This document shows positions 1 through 8,429 of a DNA stretch of 50,282 nucleotides, piece after piece. Each line of letters begins with the position of its first letter. Position 1 is the stretch's first letter. Source of the DNA: Acidobacteriota bacterium (GTDB lineage: Bacteria; Acidobacteriota; Vicinamibacteria; Vicinamibacterales; Fen-181); contig JANYLG010000057.1 of NCBI GenBank assembly GCA_025363775.1, positions 1 through 50,282 of the forward strand. Direction: 5' to 3'. A program made the position numbers and the translations under genes. Under the pieces are notes generated by a model. It did not search any database. It had not been told where the DNA came from and worked only from the letters and a program-made list of their open reading frames with translations.

Positions 1-124
1 TGAAGCCCCGCGCTACACCTCGTGGGGCTGAAGCCCCGCGCTACACCCCGTGGGGCTGAAGCCCCGCGCTACACCTCGTGGGCCTGAAGCGCCCCGCTAC
101 ATCTTGCGGGGCTGAAGCGCCCCG
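1..124. repeat. 28-bp tandem repeat with hairpin core (4.4 copies)
   Basis: Units begin at 1, 29, 57, 85 and 113, an exact 28-bp period without spacers. Each carries a GGGGCTGAAGCCCC-like core (self-complementary arms around a small loop) followed by GCGCTACA. The last two copies have diverged to CTGAAGCGCCCCGCTACATC. The array runs into the 3' end of the efflux adaptor gene, and the CTA of GCTACAT is that gene's TAG stop on the minus strand. A single related copy lies at about 10019-10046. It is cut by the window edge, so the full copy number is unknown. Confidence 0.9.
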
Positions 125-1348
125 CTACATCTTCACGACCACGCGGTCACCGTCTTTCAACACGGCCGGCGGTTCGACCACCAGCCGCTCGCCGGGTGTG
201 AGGCCCGAGATCACCTCGACGCGATCGTTTCTGATCGGGCCCACGCGAATGGCGCGCCGTTCCACCCGGTTGTCACCCGTGACGACGTAGACCACCTGGC
301 TCCCGGCCTCGGTGAGCAACGCGCTCTTCGCGATCGTCACGGGCGTGGCGGCCAGTGCCGCCGGGGTCTCGGCCCCAAGGAAGGCGACCTTGATCCCCAT
401 GTCCGGCAGGATCCGTGGGTCCAGCTCGTCGAACGCAATCCGCACCAGCACCGTCGCCTTCTGGCGGTCGGCGGTTGGCACCGTGATGATGACCCTCCCC
501 GGGATCCGCCACTCCGGGTACGCATCGAGCACCGCCTCCACGCGCTGCGCGGGGCTCACCCGGTTGATGTAGCTCTCGTTGACGTCCACTTCGATCTCGA
601 GCGACGACATGTCCACGATCGAGCAGATGCCGGTGCGCGTGAACCCGCCCCCTGCGGACATCGGCGAGATCATCTCTCCCGGCTGGGCGTCCTTTGAGAT
701 GGCCACGCCGTCGAACGGGGCCAGGATCACGGTATCCGTCACGTCGTTCTGGCGAAGCGCCACCTGGCGCTCGGAGACGCGCACCTGCTCTTCGGACAAC
801 GCCAGCCGCGCCTCGAGCGCACGGACTTCCGTTTCGGCGCTGTCCAGGTCAGCCTGGTTGACGATGCCGTCTGCGCGCAGGGCGTTGTTGCGCTGCAGCG
901 TCAGCCGGGCCTGCTCGAGCCTGACCCGGTTCTCGGCCACCGCGCGCCGGGTGACCTCGAGTTCCGCCTGGACCAGGGCGAGGACCTTCTCGTAGTTGGC
1001 CGGGTCGAGCCGCGCGAGGACCTGGTTCTTCCGGACCGGCTTGCCCTCTTCGACGAGCACGTCGATCACGCGGCCGGTAATCTTGGATGAGACGGTTGCC
1101 CGCCGCCGCGCGACGACGTAGCCCGAGGCATTCAGGACGGCGCCGCCCCCTGGGCCGGCCGTCTTGGGCTCCTCAACCACGGTGGTCTTGACCTCGACCG
1201 CCCGCGGCGCCCGCATCCACCGCCAGGCGCTCGCCGCTCCGGCCAGGACCACGACGATGGCCACCCAGACGAACACCGGCACACCGCCGGAATTCCTGGC
1301 GCCGCGGTCGATGCGAAGATCTTCAAGAGAACGAGTATCACTCGGCAT
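125..1348 (-). CDS. RND/ABC efflux periplasmic adaptor (HlyD/MacA-like membrane fusion protein)
   Basis: Membrane fusion protein expected to link an inner-membrane RND or MacB-type pump to an outer-membrane channel. Visible: a short cytoplasmic N-terminus, one membrane anchor at about residues 23-42, the first half of a lipoyl domain at about 85-117 (VSSKITGRVIDVLVEEG), an alpha-hairpin coiled coil at about 118-202 rich in Glu/Arg, the second lipoyl half at about 205-228 (ILAPFDGVAI), then beta-barrel and membrane-proximal domains. Length 407 aa is normal. ATG at 1348 is chosen; an in-frame TTG three codons upstream is weaker. A TATTAT box lies 9 nt before this ATG. The pump genes would lie downstream, left of the window. 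The last codons (Lys-Met-stop) come from the 28-bp repeat. Substrate unknown. Confidence 0.88.
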   Translation of the reverse strand: MPSDTRSLEDLRIDRGARNSGGVPVFVWVAIVVVLAGAASAWRWMRAPRAVEVKTTVVEEPKTAGPGGGAVLNASGYVVARRRATVSSKITGRVIDVLVEEGKPVRKNQVLARLDPANYEKVLALVQAELEVTRRAVAENRVRLEQARLTLQRNNALRADGIVNQADLDSAETEVRALEARLALSEEQVRVSERQVALRQNDVTDTVILAPFDGVAISKDAQPGEMISPMSAGGGFTRTGICSIVDMSSLEIEVDVNESYINRVSPAQRVEAVLDAYPEWRIPGRVIITVPTADRQKATVLVRIAFDELDPRILPDMGIKVAFLGAETPAALAATPVTIAKSALLTEAGSQVVYVVTGDNRVERRAIRVGPIRNDRVEVISGLTPGERLVVEPPAVLKDGDRVVVKM

Positions 1349-1357
1349 GGCCCCCAA

Positions 1358-1363
1358 ATAATA
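1358..1363 (-). promoter_or_regulatory. Candidate -10 box of the efflux adaptor gene
   Basis: On the minus strand this reads TATTAT, 9 nt upstream of the ATG at 1348. No convincing -35 is seen at 17 bp. If used, the transcript would start only 2-3 nt before the start codon. Confidence 0.4.
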
Positions 1364-1431
1364 CCCGGAAGTCGCGGTCTACGCTCTTTGGTCCGACTGA
1401 CGCTTCCAATCGCCACTGACGATTATCGTCG

Positions 1432-1656
1432 CGACCCTTCATCCGCCCCGACCCTTCATCCGCCCCGACCCCTCTGCGTCAGTTCCGACCCTTCCTCGTC
1501 CGTTCCGACCCCTCTGCGTCAGTTCCGACCCTTCATCGTCAGTTCCGACTCTTCCTCGTCCGTACCGACCCCTCATCGTCAGTTCCGACCCTTCTGCGTC
1601 AGTTCCCGACCCCTCTGCGTCAGTTCCGACTCTTCATCGTCAGCACCGACTATCGT
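1432..1656. repeat. About 20-bp tandem repeat array, locus 1 (about 11 units)
   Basis: This fills most of the 301-bp gap between the adaptor start and the kdgK stop. Units read CGACCCTTCATCGTCAGTTC with variants (CCTCTGCGTCAG, CTTCCTCGTCCG). Two units are 18 bp, one is 21 bp and the rest are 20 bp, with no spacers. The array abuts the kdgK stop: the TAG at 1650-1652 lies in the last partial unit. Read along the kdgK transcript the unit is GATGAAGGGTCGGAACTGAC. The same family occurs at 9960-10150 in the same orientation relative to its upstream gene. Confidence 0.88.
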
Positions 1657-2678
1657 TGAACCCGCCCGCTGGCGTCGCCCTTGGCGAGGGTGTCCACTTC
1701 CGCCATCGACACGCGGTTGAAGTCGCCCGGGATCGTCTGTTTGAGCGCGCTGGCGGCGACCGCGAAGCACAGCGCGGCTTCGGGCGCGCGCCCGCTCACG
1801 AGGCCGCAAATCAGCCCCGCGGCGAAGCTGTCACCGCCCCCGATCCGATCGACGAGCCGGACCGTGTAGTGCTGGCTGTGATAGAACGCGGCGTTCTTCG
1901 CATCCCAGAGGGCCGCGCTCCAGCCGTTGTCGCTCGCCGAGAGGCTCTCGCGCAGGGTGATCGCTACGACCGACGGTCCGAACTCCTTCGTCAACTGCTC
2001 GGCCACCTGGTGGTAGCCCGCCAGGTTCAGCTGGCCGCTGGTCACGTCCGTGTCCGGCACGTGCAGGCCGAGCATCGACTGGATGTCTTCCTCGTTCGCC
2101 ATGACGACGTCCACCCACTTCATCAGCGGTCGCATCGTCGCCTGCGCCTGGGCCTCGGTCCAGAGCTTCTTCCGGTAGTTCAGGTCCACGCTGACGCGCG
2201 CGCCCGCCGCCTTGGCGGCCTCGAGGGCCTCGCGTGTGCAGGCTGCCGCGCTGGCGCCGAGTGCCGGCGTGATGCCCGTGACATGGAACCACGCAGCGCC
2301 CTCGAACACCTTCGCCCAGTCCACGCTGCCCGGCTGCATGTCCGCGATCGCCGAGTGTGCGCGGTCGTAGACGACCGTCGAGGCGCGCTGGCTGGCGCCC
2401 GCCTCGGCGAAGTAGATGCCGACCCGGTCGCCACCACGCTGAATGAAGTCGGTTCGCACGCCTTCTGCCCGCACGGCTTTCACCGCCGCGTCGCCGATGG
2501 CATGTTTCGGCAGACGGGTCACGAAGTAGCTGTCGAGGCCGAAGTGCGCAAGGCTCACCGCGACGTTGGCCTCGCCCCCGCCGAACGTCGCTCCGAGCAC
2601 CGGCGACTGGAAGAACCGTTCGAATCCAGGCGGGCTGAGCCGCAGCATGATCTCGCCGAACGTCACCACCCTGGCCAT
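1650..2678 (-). CDS. kdgK: 2-keto-3-deoxygluconate kinase (PfkB family)
   Basis: Phosphorylates 2-keto-3-deoxygluconate with ATP to KDPG, the substrate of the aldolase encoded just upstream. It is a PfkB/ribokinase-fold sugar kinase of 342 aa. The N-terminal VVTFGEIMLRLSPP and GGGEANVAVSLAHFG are typical of KdgK, and the C-terminal anion-hole motif is GGGDSFAAG with the catalytic base Asp at about residue 283. The ATG at 2678 overlaps the eda stop (TGATG), indicating translational coupling. The stop lies inside the 20-bp repeat array, so the last few residues (GRVQR) may be repeat-derived. The operon context makes the substrate assignment firm compared with generic PfkB kinases. Confidence 0.93.
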   Translation of the reverse strand: MARVVTFGEIMLRLSPPGFERFFQSPVLGATFGGGEANVAVSLAHFGLDSYFVTRLPKHAIGDAAVKAVRAEGVRTDFIQRGGDRVGIYFAEAGASQRASTVVYDRAHSAIADMQPGSVDWAKVFEGAAWFHVTGITPALGASAAACTREALEAAKAAGARVSVDLNYRKKLWTEAQAQATMRPLMKWVDVVMANEEDIQSMLGLHVPDTDVTSGQLNLAGYHQVAEQLTKEFGPSVVAITLRESLSASDNGWSAALWDAKNAAFYHSQHYTVRLVDRIGGGDSFAAGLICGLVSGRAPEAALCFAVAASALKQTIPGDFNRVSMAEVDTLAKGDASGRVQR

Positions 2679-3349
2679 CACTTCGCCTTCCGTGCCGCCG
2701 TCACGCTGGCGACGATCCGCTTCGCGTTGGCTGTGATGACGGAGTACTCGCCCGCCGCGATGGCCTTCGCGTCGAGCAGCGCCGTGCCGACGCCCACCGC
2801 AACGGCGCCCGCTTTGATCCACTCCCCGGCGTTGTCGAGCGAGACGCCGCCGGTCGGCATCAGCTTCACCTGCGGGAGCGGACCGCGAACATCCTTGAAG
2901 AAGCCGGGTCCGAGCGCCGTCGCCGGAAACACCTTCACGACATCGGCGCCCGCTTCCCACGCGGCCAGGATTTCTGTCGGCGTGAAGCATCCGGGCATCG
3001 CGGGAATGTCGTATCGGTGGCACATCGCGATGACCTCGGGCCGGAACACGGGGCCGACGATGAACTGCGCGCCGGCGAGGATCGCGAGGCGCGCGGTCTC
3101 GGCGTCGAGGATCGTGCCGGCGCCGACCAGGAACCCCTTCGGCAGGGTGGACGCCAACTGCCCGATCATCTCGAGCGCGCGCGGCACGGTCATCGTGACC
3201 TCGAGTGTCCGCACGCCGCCCTCTGCCAAAGCGTCCACCACGGCGCGCAGTTTCTCGGGCTCGCGCATCCGGATAACCGCCACCACCCCGCAGGACTCGA
3301 CGGCCTGCGTTGTCTCGACACGTCCATGTGACATAGATGAGAATCCCAT
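2678..3349 (-). CDS. eda: 2-keto-3-deoxy-6-phosphogluconate aldolase (KDPG/KHG aldolase)
   Basis: Class I aldolase that cleaves KDPG to pyruvate and glyceraldehyde-3-phosphate. The 223-aa protein shows the catalytic Glu in TLEVTMTV (about residue 50), GAGTILD, and the Schiff-base Lys in GADVVKVFPA (about residue 139), followed by MPTGGVSLDN. The chosen ATG at 3349 is preceded by AAGGTAGGAG on the minus strand; a second in-frame ATG at 3334 is possible. It lies 5 nt after the kduD stop and overlaps kdgK by one base, so MFS-kduD-eda-kdgK looks like one operon for uronate or pectin-derived sugars. Confidence 0.94.
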   Translation of the reverse strand: MGFSSMSHGRVETTQAVESCGVVAVIRMREPEKLRAVVDALAEGGVRTLEVTMTVPRALEMIGQLASTLPKGFLVGAGTILDAETARLAILAGAQFIVGPVFRPEVIAMCHRYDIPAMPGCFTPTEILAAWEAGADVVKVFPATALGPGFFKDVRGPLPQVKLMPTGGVSLDNAGEWIKAGAVAVGVGTALLDAKAIAAGEYSVITANAKRIVASVTAARKAK

Positions 3350-3354
3350 ATCTC

Positions 3355-4116
3355 CTACCTTCCCATCCACCCGCCATCCACCACCAGCACGTGGCCATGC
3401 AGGTAGCTGGAAGCCTTCGACGCGAGGAACACCACCGGTCCCGCGAGGTCGGTTGGCTCGCCCCAGCGCCCCGCCGGGATGCGCTCGGTGATCTGCCGGC
3501 AGCGCACGGGGTCCTCGACCAGCGCCTTGGTATTCTCTGTCCGCATGTAGCCCGGCGCGATGGCATTCACGTTGACGCCCTTCGACGCCCATTCGTTGGC
3601 CAGCGCCTTGGTCAACTGGGCCACGCCTCCCTTGGCCGCCGCGTAGGACGGCACGGTCACGCCGCCCTGGAACGAAAGCAGCGAGGCGATGTTGATGATC
3701 TTGCCGTGTCCCTGCGCCACCATGCGCGCGCCCGCCGCCCGGCACAGGCGGAACACGGCGGTCAGGTTGATCTCCAGCACCTCGTCCCAGTCGAGGTCCT
3801 CGTGGTCCGTGGCCGGCGCACGGCGGATGATCCCGGCGTTGTTCACCAGGATGTCCACCTTGCCCATCGCTTCGACCGCCTCGGTGACCAGGCGCATCGA
3901 CTCGGCGCGGTCCGACAGATCGGCCACGATGCACGTCGTGCGGACACGCGTCGTCTCTTGAATGGCGCGTTCGGTGTCGCCGGCGCAGCACCGGTCGTGC
4001 AGCACCACGTCCGCCCCGGCTTCGGCCAGCGCCGTCGCCATCGCGGCGCCCAAGCCGCGCGACGATCCGGTCACGAGTGCCACCTCGCCATCGAGCCGGA
4101 AGATATCTGTGTTCAT
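3355..4116 (-). CDS. kduD: SDR oxidoreductase, 2-deoxy-D-gluconate 3-dehydrogenase / KduD-like
   Basis: Classical short-chain dehydrogenase of 253 aa. The nucleotide-binding motif is TGSSRGLG (16-23), followed by NNAG (92-95), Asn117 and the catalytic Ser145-Tyr158-Lys162 (SYAAAKGG). The C-terminus VLVVDGGWMG is typical of the subgroup. KduD reduces 2,5-diketo-3-deoxygluconate to 2-keto-3-deoxygluconate, exactly the compound used by the two following genes. A related gluconate 5-dehydrogenase role cannot be excluded from sequence. The start is well supported by GGGAGGACTTCA before ATG. The gap to the upstream MFS stop is 34 nt. Confidence 0.85.
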   Translation of the reverse strand: MNTDIFRLDGEVALVTGSSRGLGAAMATALAEAGADVVLHDRCCAGDTERAIQETTRVRTTCIVADLSDRAESMRLVTEAVEAMGKVDILVNNAGIIRRAPATDHEDLDWDEVLEINLTAVFRLCRAAGARMVAQGHGKIINIASLLSFQGGVTVPSYAAAKGGVAQLTKALANEWASKGVNVNAIAPGYMRTENTKALVEDPVRCRQITERIPAGRWGEPTDLAGPVVFLASKASSYLHGHVLVVDGGWMGR

Positions 4117-4150
4117 TGAAGTCCTCCCGCCGTGCCCTGGTTCCTGGACC

Positions 4151-5467
4151 TTACCGTGGCCCGTGGGCGACCGGCCGGTCGCCCCTACGGTGTTTCGTCG
4201 TTCGTCGGCCCCCGACCCCTGATCCGTGTTCCCCGACTCCTGTGTCCCCGGTCCCCGACTCCTGTCCCCTGATCCCTTCCGTTCGTCCCAGCTGTTTCAT
4301 CGCCCAGGCCCCGAAGATCGGTCCGGGCACGAGCGCGAGAAACACCCATCGCCAGCCGACGATCTCCGCGAGGGACGGCACCACGCGAATGGTGAGCATC
4401 GTCAGCAGGTAACCGCTGCACGTTTCAACCGTCAGGGACGTGCCGACGTACTCGGGCCGGCTGTTGTCGGCCACCAGTGCCGAGAACTGAGCCGAGTCGG
4501 CCACCACGGCTGTCCCCCACACGGCGACAAACAGGTACAGCAGCGCGGGATGGCTGCCGTAGACGACCGCGGCGAGCGCCGCGCACGCGCCCGACACACG
4601 GAGCGCCATGCCGGCCACCTTCGCCTTCCCGATCCGGTCGGCCGCCAGTCCGGCGACGAGGCATCCGCACGCGCCCGCGCCAACCCCGATGAACGCCGCG
4701 GCCGATGCCGCCCTCGTGACCTCCACCTGTCCGCGCGACGCGAGGCTGGCCGCCGCGAACGTCCCGATCCAGGTCCACATCGCGTACAGCTCCCACTGGT
4801 GTCCCAGGTAGCCGAAGACGGCGTAGCGGGTGCGCGGGTCGATGTAGACGCGGGCGAGCGCGTGAGGATCGAACGGCCCCGCGGGGGCCGCGAACGGCCC
4901 TTCGCGCACGAGCGACAGCACGAGGACGCCGCCGATCACCGCGAGGGAGGCGGTCATCAGCATCTGCGATCGCCAGCTGTCGGGTCCCGTGAGCCACGCG
5001 AGCAGGTGCGGGAAGGCCTGGCCCACCGTCAGCGCGGCGACGAGCACGGCCAACGCGGTGCCGCGGCGATCGCGGAACCAGCCGGACGCGATCTTGAGGC
5101 CGGTCGGGTAGACGGCCGCGAGCGCGGCGCCGGTGGCAAAGCGCAGCAGGATCGCCTCGGTTGGGCCATGCGCGCGCGTGATGGCCGCCGTGGCAATGGC
5201 CCCGAGGAAACACCCGATCGCGAAGAGGCGTCGCGCCTGGAGCAGGTCAGGGAGATTCAGCAGTGCGCTGACCAGGGTGCCGGCCACGAAGCCACCCTGC
5301 ACGGCCATCGTCAACCACGCCGCCTGGCCGAGGGATAGGCGGAACTCGCCGACGAGCGCGGGGGTGACGGCCGTCGCCGAGAACCACAGCGTCATGCCCA
5401 GGAACTCGCCCATGGCCAGGAGGCCGAGCATCAGCCACGGAGAGACGGGGCGACTGTCGACAGGCAT
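4151..5467 (-). CDS. Major facilitator superfamily transporter, with repeat-derived C-terminal tail
   Basis: Polytopic inner-membrane carrier with about 12 hydrophobic segments. MFS features include GWFRDRRGTALAVLVAA after TM4 and a second-half loop ADRIGKAKVAG. It is first in the kduD-eda-kdgK operon, so a sugar acid or uronate derivative is a reasonable guess at the substrate. The membrane core ends near WAMKQLGRTEG. The last roughly 40 residues (from GQESGTGDTGVGEHG onward) are encoded by a 22-bp repeat and a perfect 20-bp palindrome and are probably an add-on to the ancestral protein. ATG at 5467 is chosen; an in-frame TTG at 5482 lies 4 nt after a TAGAAC box. Confidence 0.85.
   Translation of the reverse strand: MPVDSRPVSPWLMLGLLAMGEFLGMTLWFSATAVTPALVGEFRLSLGQAAWLTMAVQGGFVAGTLVSALLNLPDLLQARRLFAIGCFLGAIATAAITRAHGPTEAILLRFATGAALAAVYPTGLKIASGWFRDRRGTALAVLVAALTVGQAFPHLLAWLTGPDSWRSQMLMTASLAVIGGVLVLSLVREGPFAAPAGPFDPHALARVYIDPRTRYAVFGYLGHQWELYAMWTWIGTFAAASLASRGQVEVTRAASAAAFIGVGAGACGCLVAGLAADRIGKAKVAGMALRVSGACAALAAVVYGSHPALLYLFVAVWGTAVVADSAQFSALVADNSRPEYVGTSLTVETCSGYLLTMLTIRVVPSLAEIVGWRWVFLALVPGPIFGAWAMKQLGRTEGIRGQESGTGDTGVGEHGSGVGGRRTTKHRRGDRPVAHGPR
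4165..4184. repeat. Perfect 20-bp palindrome
   Basis: GGGCGACCGGCCGGTCGCCC is fully self-complementary and is followed by CTACGG. It lies inside the C-terminal coding tail of the MFS gene, 30-50 nt before the operon's next gene. It could form a strong hairpin in the mRNA and resembles a dispersed palindromic element rather than protein-coding constraint. Confidence 0.8.
4231..4265. repeat. Two direct copies of a 13-bp unit, 22-bp period
   Basis: CCCCGACTCCTGT occurs at 4231-4243 and 4253-4265, with related CCCCTGATCC segments on either side. It is read through as the low-complexity Gly/Glu/Ser tail of the MFS protein. Confidence 0.75.
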
Positions 5468-5640
5468 CGGTTCGCGGTCCAATCGGGTTCTAGCTTTCCG
5501 GGGGCAGCCGACATGATCTCCGATCTTCTCGCGCCTCGCCAGCGCAATCCGCCGGCAACGGCCGAGTGATCCCGTGCTTGCGGGTCGCGCGCCGGGACAC
5601 AGGTACTCCAGACGTGGTAGCGTTGTTGACTGGAAGCAGG

Positions 5641-6945
5641 ATGAACATCCCGTACACGAAGCACACGCTCCGCAACGGCATGCCGGTGTTGATTCACGAG
5701 GATCACCGGTGCCCGATCGTGGCCGTCAATCTCTGGTACCACGTCGGTTCGAAGAACGAGCAGCCGGGACGAACCGGGTTCGCGCACCTGTTCGAGCACC
5801 TCATGTTCGAGGGCTCGGAGCACTACAACCACGGCTACTTCCAGCCGCTCCAGCAGGCGGGCGCGGTCCTCAACGGCTCCACCAACTCCGACCGGACCAA
5901 CTACTGGGAAGTGGTGCCGACTAGCGGCCTGGAGCTGGCGCTCTGGATGGAATCGGACAGGATGGGCCACCTGCTGCCGGCCCTCACCGAGGAGAAGTTC
6001 CGCAACCAGCGGGACGTCGTGCTCAACGAGCGCCGACAGAACTACGAGAACCGTCCGTACGGCATGGCCGCCATGGCCGTGGTGGACGCGCTGTTTTCGC
6101 CCGCACACCCGTATCACTGGCTGACGATCGGCAGCCCGGACGACCTGCAGGCCGCGAGCCTGGACGAGGTGCAGGCGTTCTTCCGTCGGTACTATCACCC
6201 GGGCAACGCGTCGCTGGCGCTCGCGGGGGACGTGGATCCCGAATCGGCCCTGGCGCTCGTCGATGCATATTTCGGCGGGGTCGAGCCGGGACCCTCCGTC
6301 GGCCCGGTCGCGTGCGACAACGCGGCGACTCTGGACTCGCGCGTCCTGCTCGAAGACGGCGTGGTGTTGCCCCGCCTGTATCTGAACTGGCTCTCGCCGG
6401 CCATCTTCGCCGACGGCGACGCCGACCTCGATCTCGTCGCCGACGTGCTCGCCGACGGCAAGAGTTCGCGGCTCTACAAGAACATGGTCTACGAGCGCCG
6501 CATTGCGACCGACGTGATCGCGGTGCAGCAGTCGCGCGAGCTCGCCGGCTTCTTCCAGCTGATTGCGACCGCCGCGCCCGGGCACACGCTGGCGGAACTG
6601 GAGGCGGCCATGTCCGCGGAAATCGCCCGCGTCGCCGAATCGGGGCCGACCAGCGCCGAGTCGCAGCGTAGCCTTGCGCAGGCCGAGGCGCAGTTCGTCT
6701 ATCGCGTCCAGACGGTCGGAGGGTTCGGCGGGAAGTCCGACCAGTTGAACCAGTACAACGTGTTCGTGGGCGACCCCGGCTACTTCGATCGCGATCTCGA
6801 CCGCTACCGTGAAGCGACGCCCGCGTCGGTGGCCGCCGCGGCCGGACGTTTCCTCGTGCAGGCGCCGCGCGTCGCTGTCAGCGTCGTCCCCCGCGGCCGC
6901 CTCGACCTCGCTCTTCCCGATTCCACGAAGGTGGTGTGCTCGTGA
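5641..6945 (+). CDS. M16 family zinc peptidase, catalytic subunit
   Basis: Processing-type metallopeptidase of the insulinase/MPP family, 434 aa. The inverted zinc motif HLFEH lies at residues 49-53 (His49 and His53 as ligands, Glu52 catalytic). A downstream Glu (about 130, VVLNERRQNYEN) is the expected third ligand. The second M16 domain follows. The start at 5641 is chosen because it has GGAAGCAGG immediately upstream and matches the family N-terminus; the reading frame is open 25 codons further up. It overlaps the next M16 gene by 4 nt (GTGA), so the two products probably form a heterodimer. No signal peptide is seen, so location is uncertain. Substrate unknown. Confidence 0.9.
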   Translation: MNIPYTKHTLRNGMPVLIHEDHRCPIVAVNLWYHVGSKNEQPGRTGFAHLFEHLMFEGSEHYNHGYFQPLQQAGAVLNGSTNSDRTNYWEVVPTSGLELALWMESDRMGHLLPALTEEKFRNQRDVVLNERRQNYENRPYGMAAMAVVDALFSPAHPYHWLTIGSPDDLQAASLDEVQAFFRRYYHPGNASLALAGDVDPESALALVDAYFGGVEPGPSVGPVACDNAATLDSRVLLEDGVVLPRLYLNWLSPAIFADGDADLDLVADVLADGKSSRLYKNMVYERRIATDVIAVQQSRELAGFFQLIATAAPGHTLAELEAAMSAEIARVAESGPTSAESQRSLAQAEAQFVYRVQTVGGFGGKSDQLNQYNVFVGDPGYFDRDLDRYREATPASVAAAAGRFLVQAPRVAVSVVPRGRLDLALPDSTKVVCS

Positions 6946-8330
6946 TCGCCATCGACCGCTCGCGGTTGCCGACGCCTGGCGAGGATCCCACGGTTCGATT
7001 TCCGGCGGTGTCCCGCCGCTGGCTCGCCAACGGCCTCCGCGTGCGGACCGTCGAGCATCGCGGCGTGCCCTTGGTGTCGTTTCTCCTGCTGCTCTCATCC
7101 GGCTCGGCCGTCGAACCGATTGACCGGCCCGGTCTTGCCGCGCTCACCGCCGACATGCTGGACGAGGGGAGCGGGGCGCGGTCGGCGCTCGACATCGAGG
7201 ACGAGCTCTCGGGGATGGGTGCGCAGTTCGAAACGGAGGTCGGGTCGGACGCCACCGTGCTGTCCCTGCTCACGCTGCCGCGATTCTGCGACCAGGCGCT
7301 CGGCCTGCTGTCGGATATTGTCGCGCGGCCGCGGCTCTCGGACGAGGACTTCGATCGCGTGCGCGAGTTGCGGCTGAACCGGTTGCGCCAGTTGCGCGAC
7401 CTCGCGCCCGCCGTCGCCGACATCGCGCTCGCCCGACTGCTCTATGCCAATCACCCGTATGGCCGGCTGCCGATTGGCACGACGCGCGGGCTCGAGTCGT
7501 CGTCGGCCGACGACGTCTCCCGGTTTCATCAACAGGTGTGGCGGCCCTCGCAGGTGACGATCGTCGCGGTGGGCGACCTTTCTCACGACGAGTTGTTCGA
7601 AGTCGTGGAGCGGGCGTTCGGCTGGTGGACGGAGGGCCCGCAGGCCCCCCAGGCGCTGGCTGCCTCCGTGCCCAACGCGATGACCACGCCCGCCCCGGCG
7701 ATGCCCGTGGCGCCCCTGGCGGTGGTCGACCGCCCGGGAGCCGCGCAGTCCGAGTTGCGGATCGGACAGGTCGGCGTGCCGCGCCTGACGCCCGACTATT
7801 ACGCGCTGCTCGTGCTCAATACGATCCTCGGCGGCCAGTTCGTCAGCCGGCTGAACATGAACCTGCGCGAAGACAAGGGGTTTACCTACGGCGTGCGGAG
7901 CGGCTTCGAGTTCAGGCGGGCGCCTGGCCCGTTTGTCGTGCAGGCCGCCGTGCAGACCGGCGTCACCGCCGACGCGGTGAAGGAAGTGCTGGGCGAGCTT
8001 CGCGCAATCGCCGGGCCGCGCCCGGCGACGGCCGCCGAACTCGGCCTCGCGAAATCGGCGCTGACCCGCGGCTACGCGCGAAGTTTCGAGACCGCCGGGC
8101 AGATTGCGCGGGGCCTCGCGCAACTCGCGCTCTACGAGCTGCCGGATGACACCCTCGAGCAGTTCGTCCCCTCGATCCATGCGGTGGATATCGACGCGGT
8201 CACCACGGCCGCACAGCGGTTCGACCTCTCGCGAATGACGGTGGCCATTGTCGGCGACCGCGCGAAGGTGGAGCCCGGCCTCCGCGGCCTGGGGATTGGG
8301 GAACCGACGGTGCTCGACGTGGAGGCGTGA
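6942..8330 (+). CDS. M16 family peptidase-like protein, non-catalytic partner
   Basis: The 462-aa protein has the two-domain M16 fold but no HxxEH. The equivalent segment reads LTADMLDEGSG, so zinc ligands and the catalytic Glu are missing. The C-terminal half keeps family hallmarks (NTILGGQFVSRLNMNLREDKGFTYG), which line the chamber and bind substrate in related enzymes. Start GTG at 6942 overlaps the preceding stop; GTG at 6936 is an alternative. Paired active and inactive M16 genes are known as obligate heterodimers in other bacteria. Function here is inferred from that. Confidence 0.88.
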   Translation: MIAIDRSRLPTPGEDPTVRFPAVSRRWLANGLRVRTVEHRGVPLVSFLLLLSSGSAVEPIDRPGLAALTADMLDEGSGARSALDIEDELSGMGAQFETEVGSDATVLSLLTLPRFCDQALGLLSDIVARPRLSDEDFDRVRELRLNRLRQLRDLAPAVADIALARLLYANHPYGRLPIGTTRGLESSSADDVSRFHQQVWRPSQVTIVAVGDLSHDELFEVVERAFGWWTEGPQAPQALAASVPNAMTTPAPAMPVAPLAVVDRPGAAQSELRIGQVGVPRLTPDYYALLVLNTILGGQFVSRLNMNLREDKGFTYGVRSGFEFRRAPGPFVVQAAVQTGVTADAVKEVLGELRAIAGPRPATAAELGLAKSALTRGYARSFETAGQIARGLAQLALYELPDDTLEQFVPSIHAVDIDAVTTAAQRFDLSRMTVAIVGDRAKVEPGLRGLGIGEPTVLDVEA

Positions 8331-8429
8331 GTTCGGAATGCGGTGCTACACTAGACATCTTCCAGGGCTGAGCGCGACGACCGCGTCTCCGATCTCGGCA
8401 GTTCGAGGTGGAGCTTCGCTGGGAATTTC

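Noticed and set aside
1-124. Possible CRISPR array
   Set aside because: The 28-bp units are directly adjacent with no unique spacers, so this is a tandem repeat.
1432-1656. Coding potential of the 20-bp repeat region (110-aa frame at 1388-1720)
   Set aside because: The reading frame only reflects the repeat; there is no start site support or recognisable protein.
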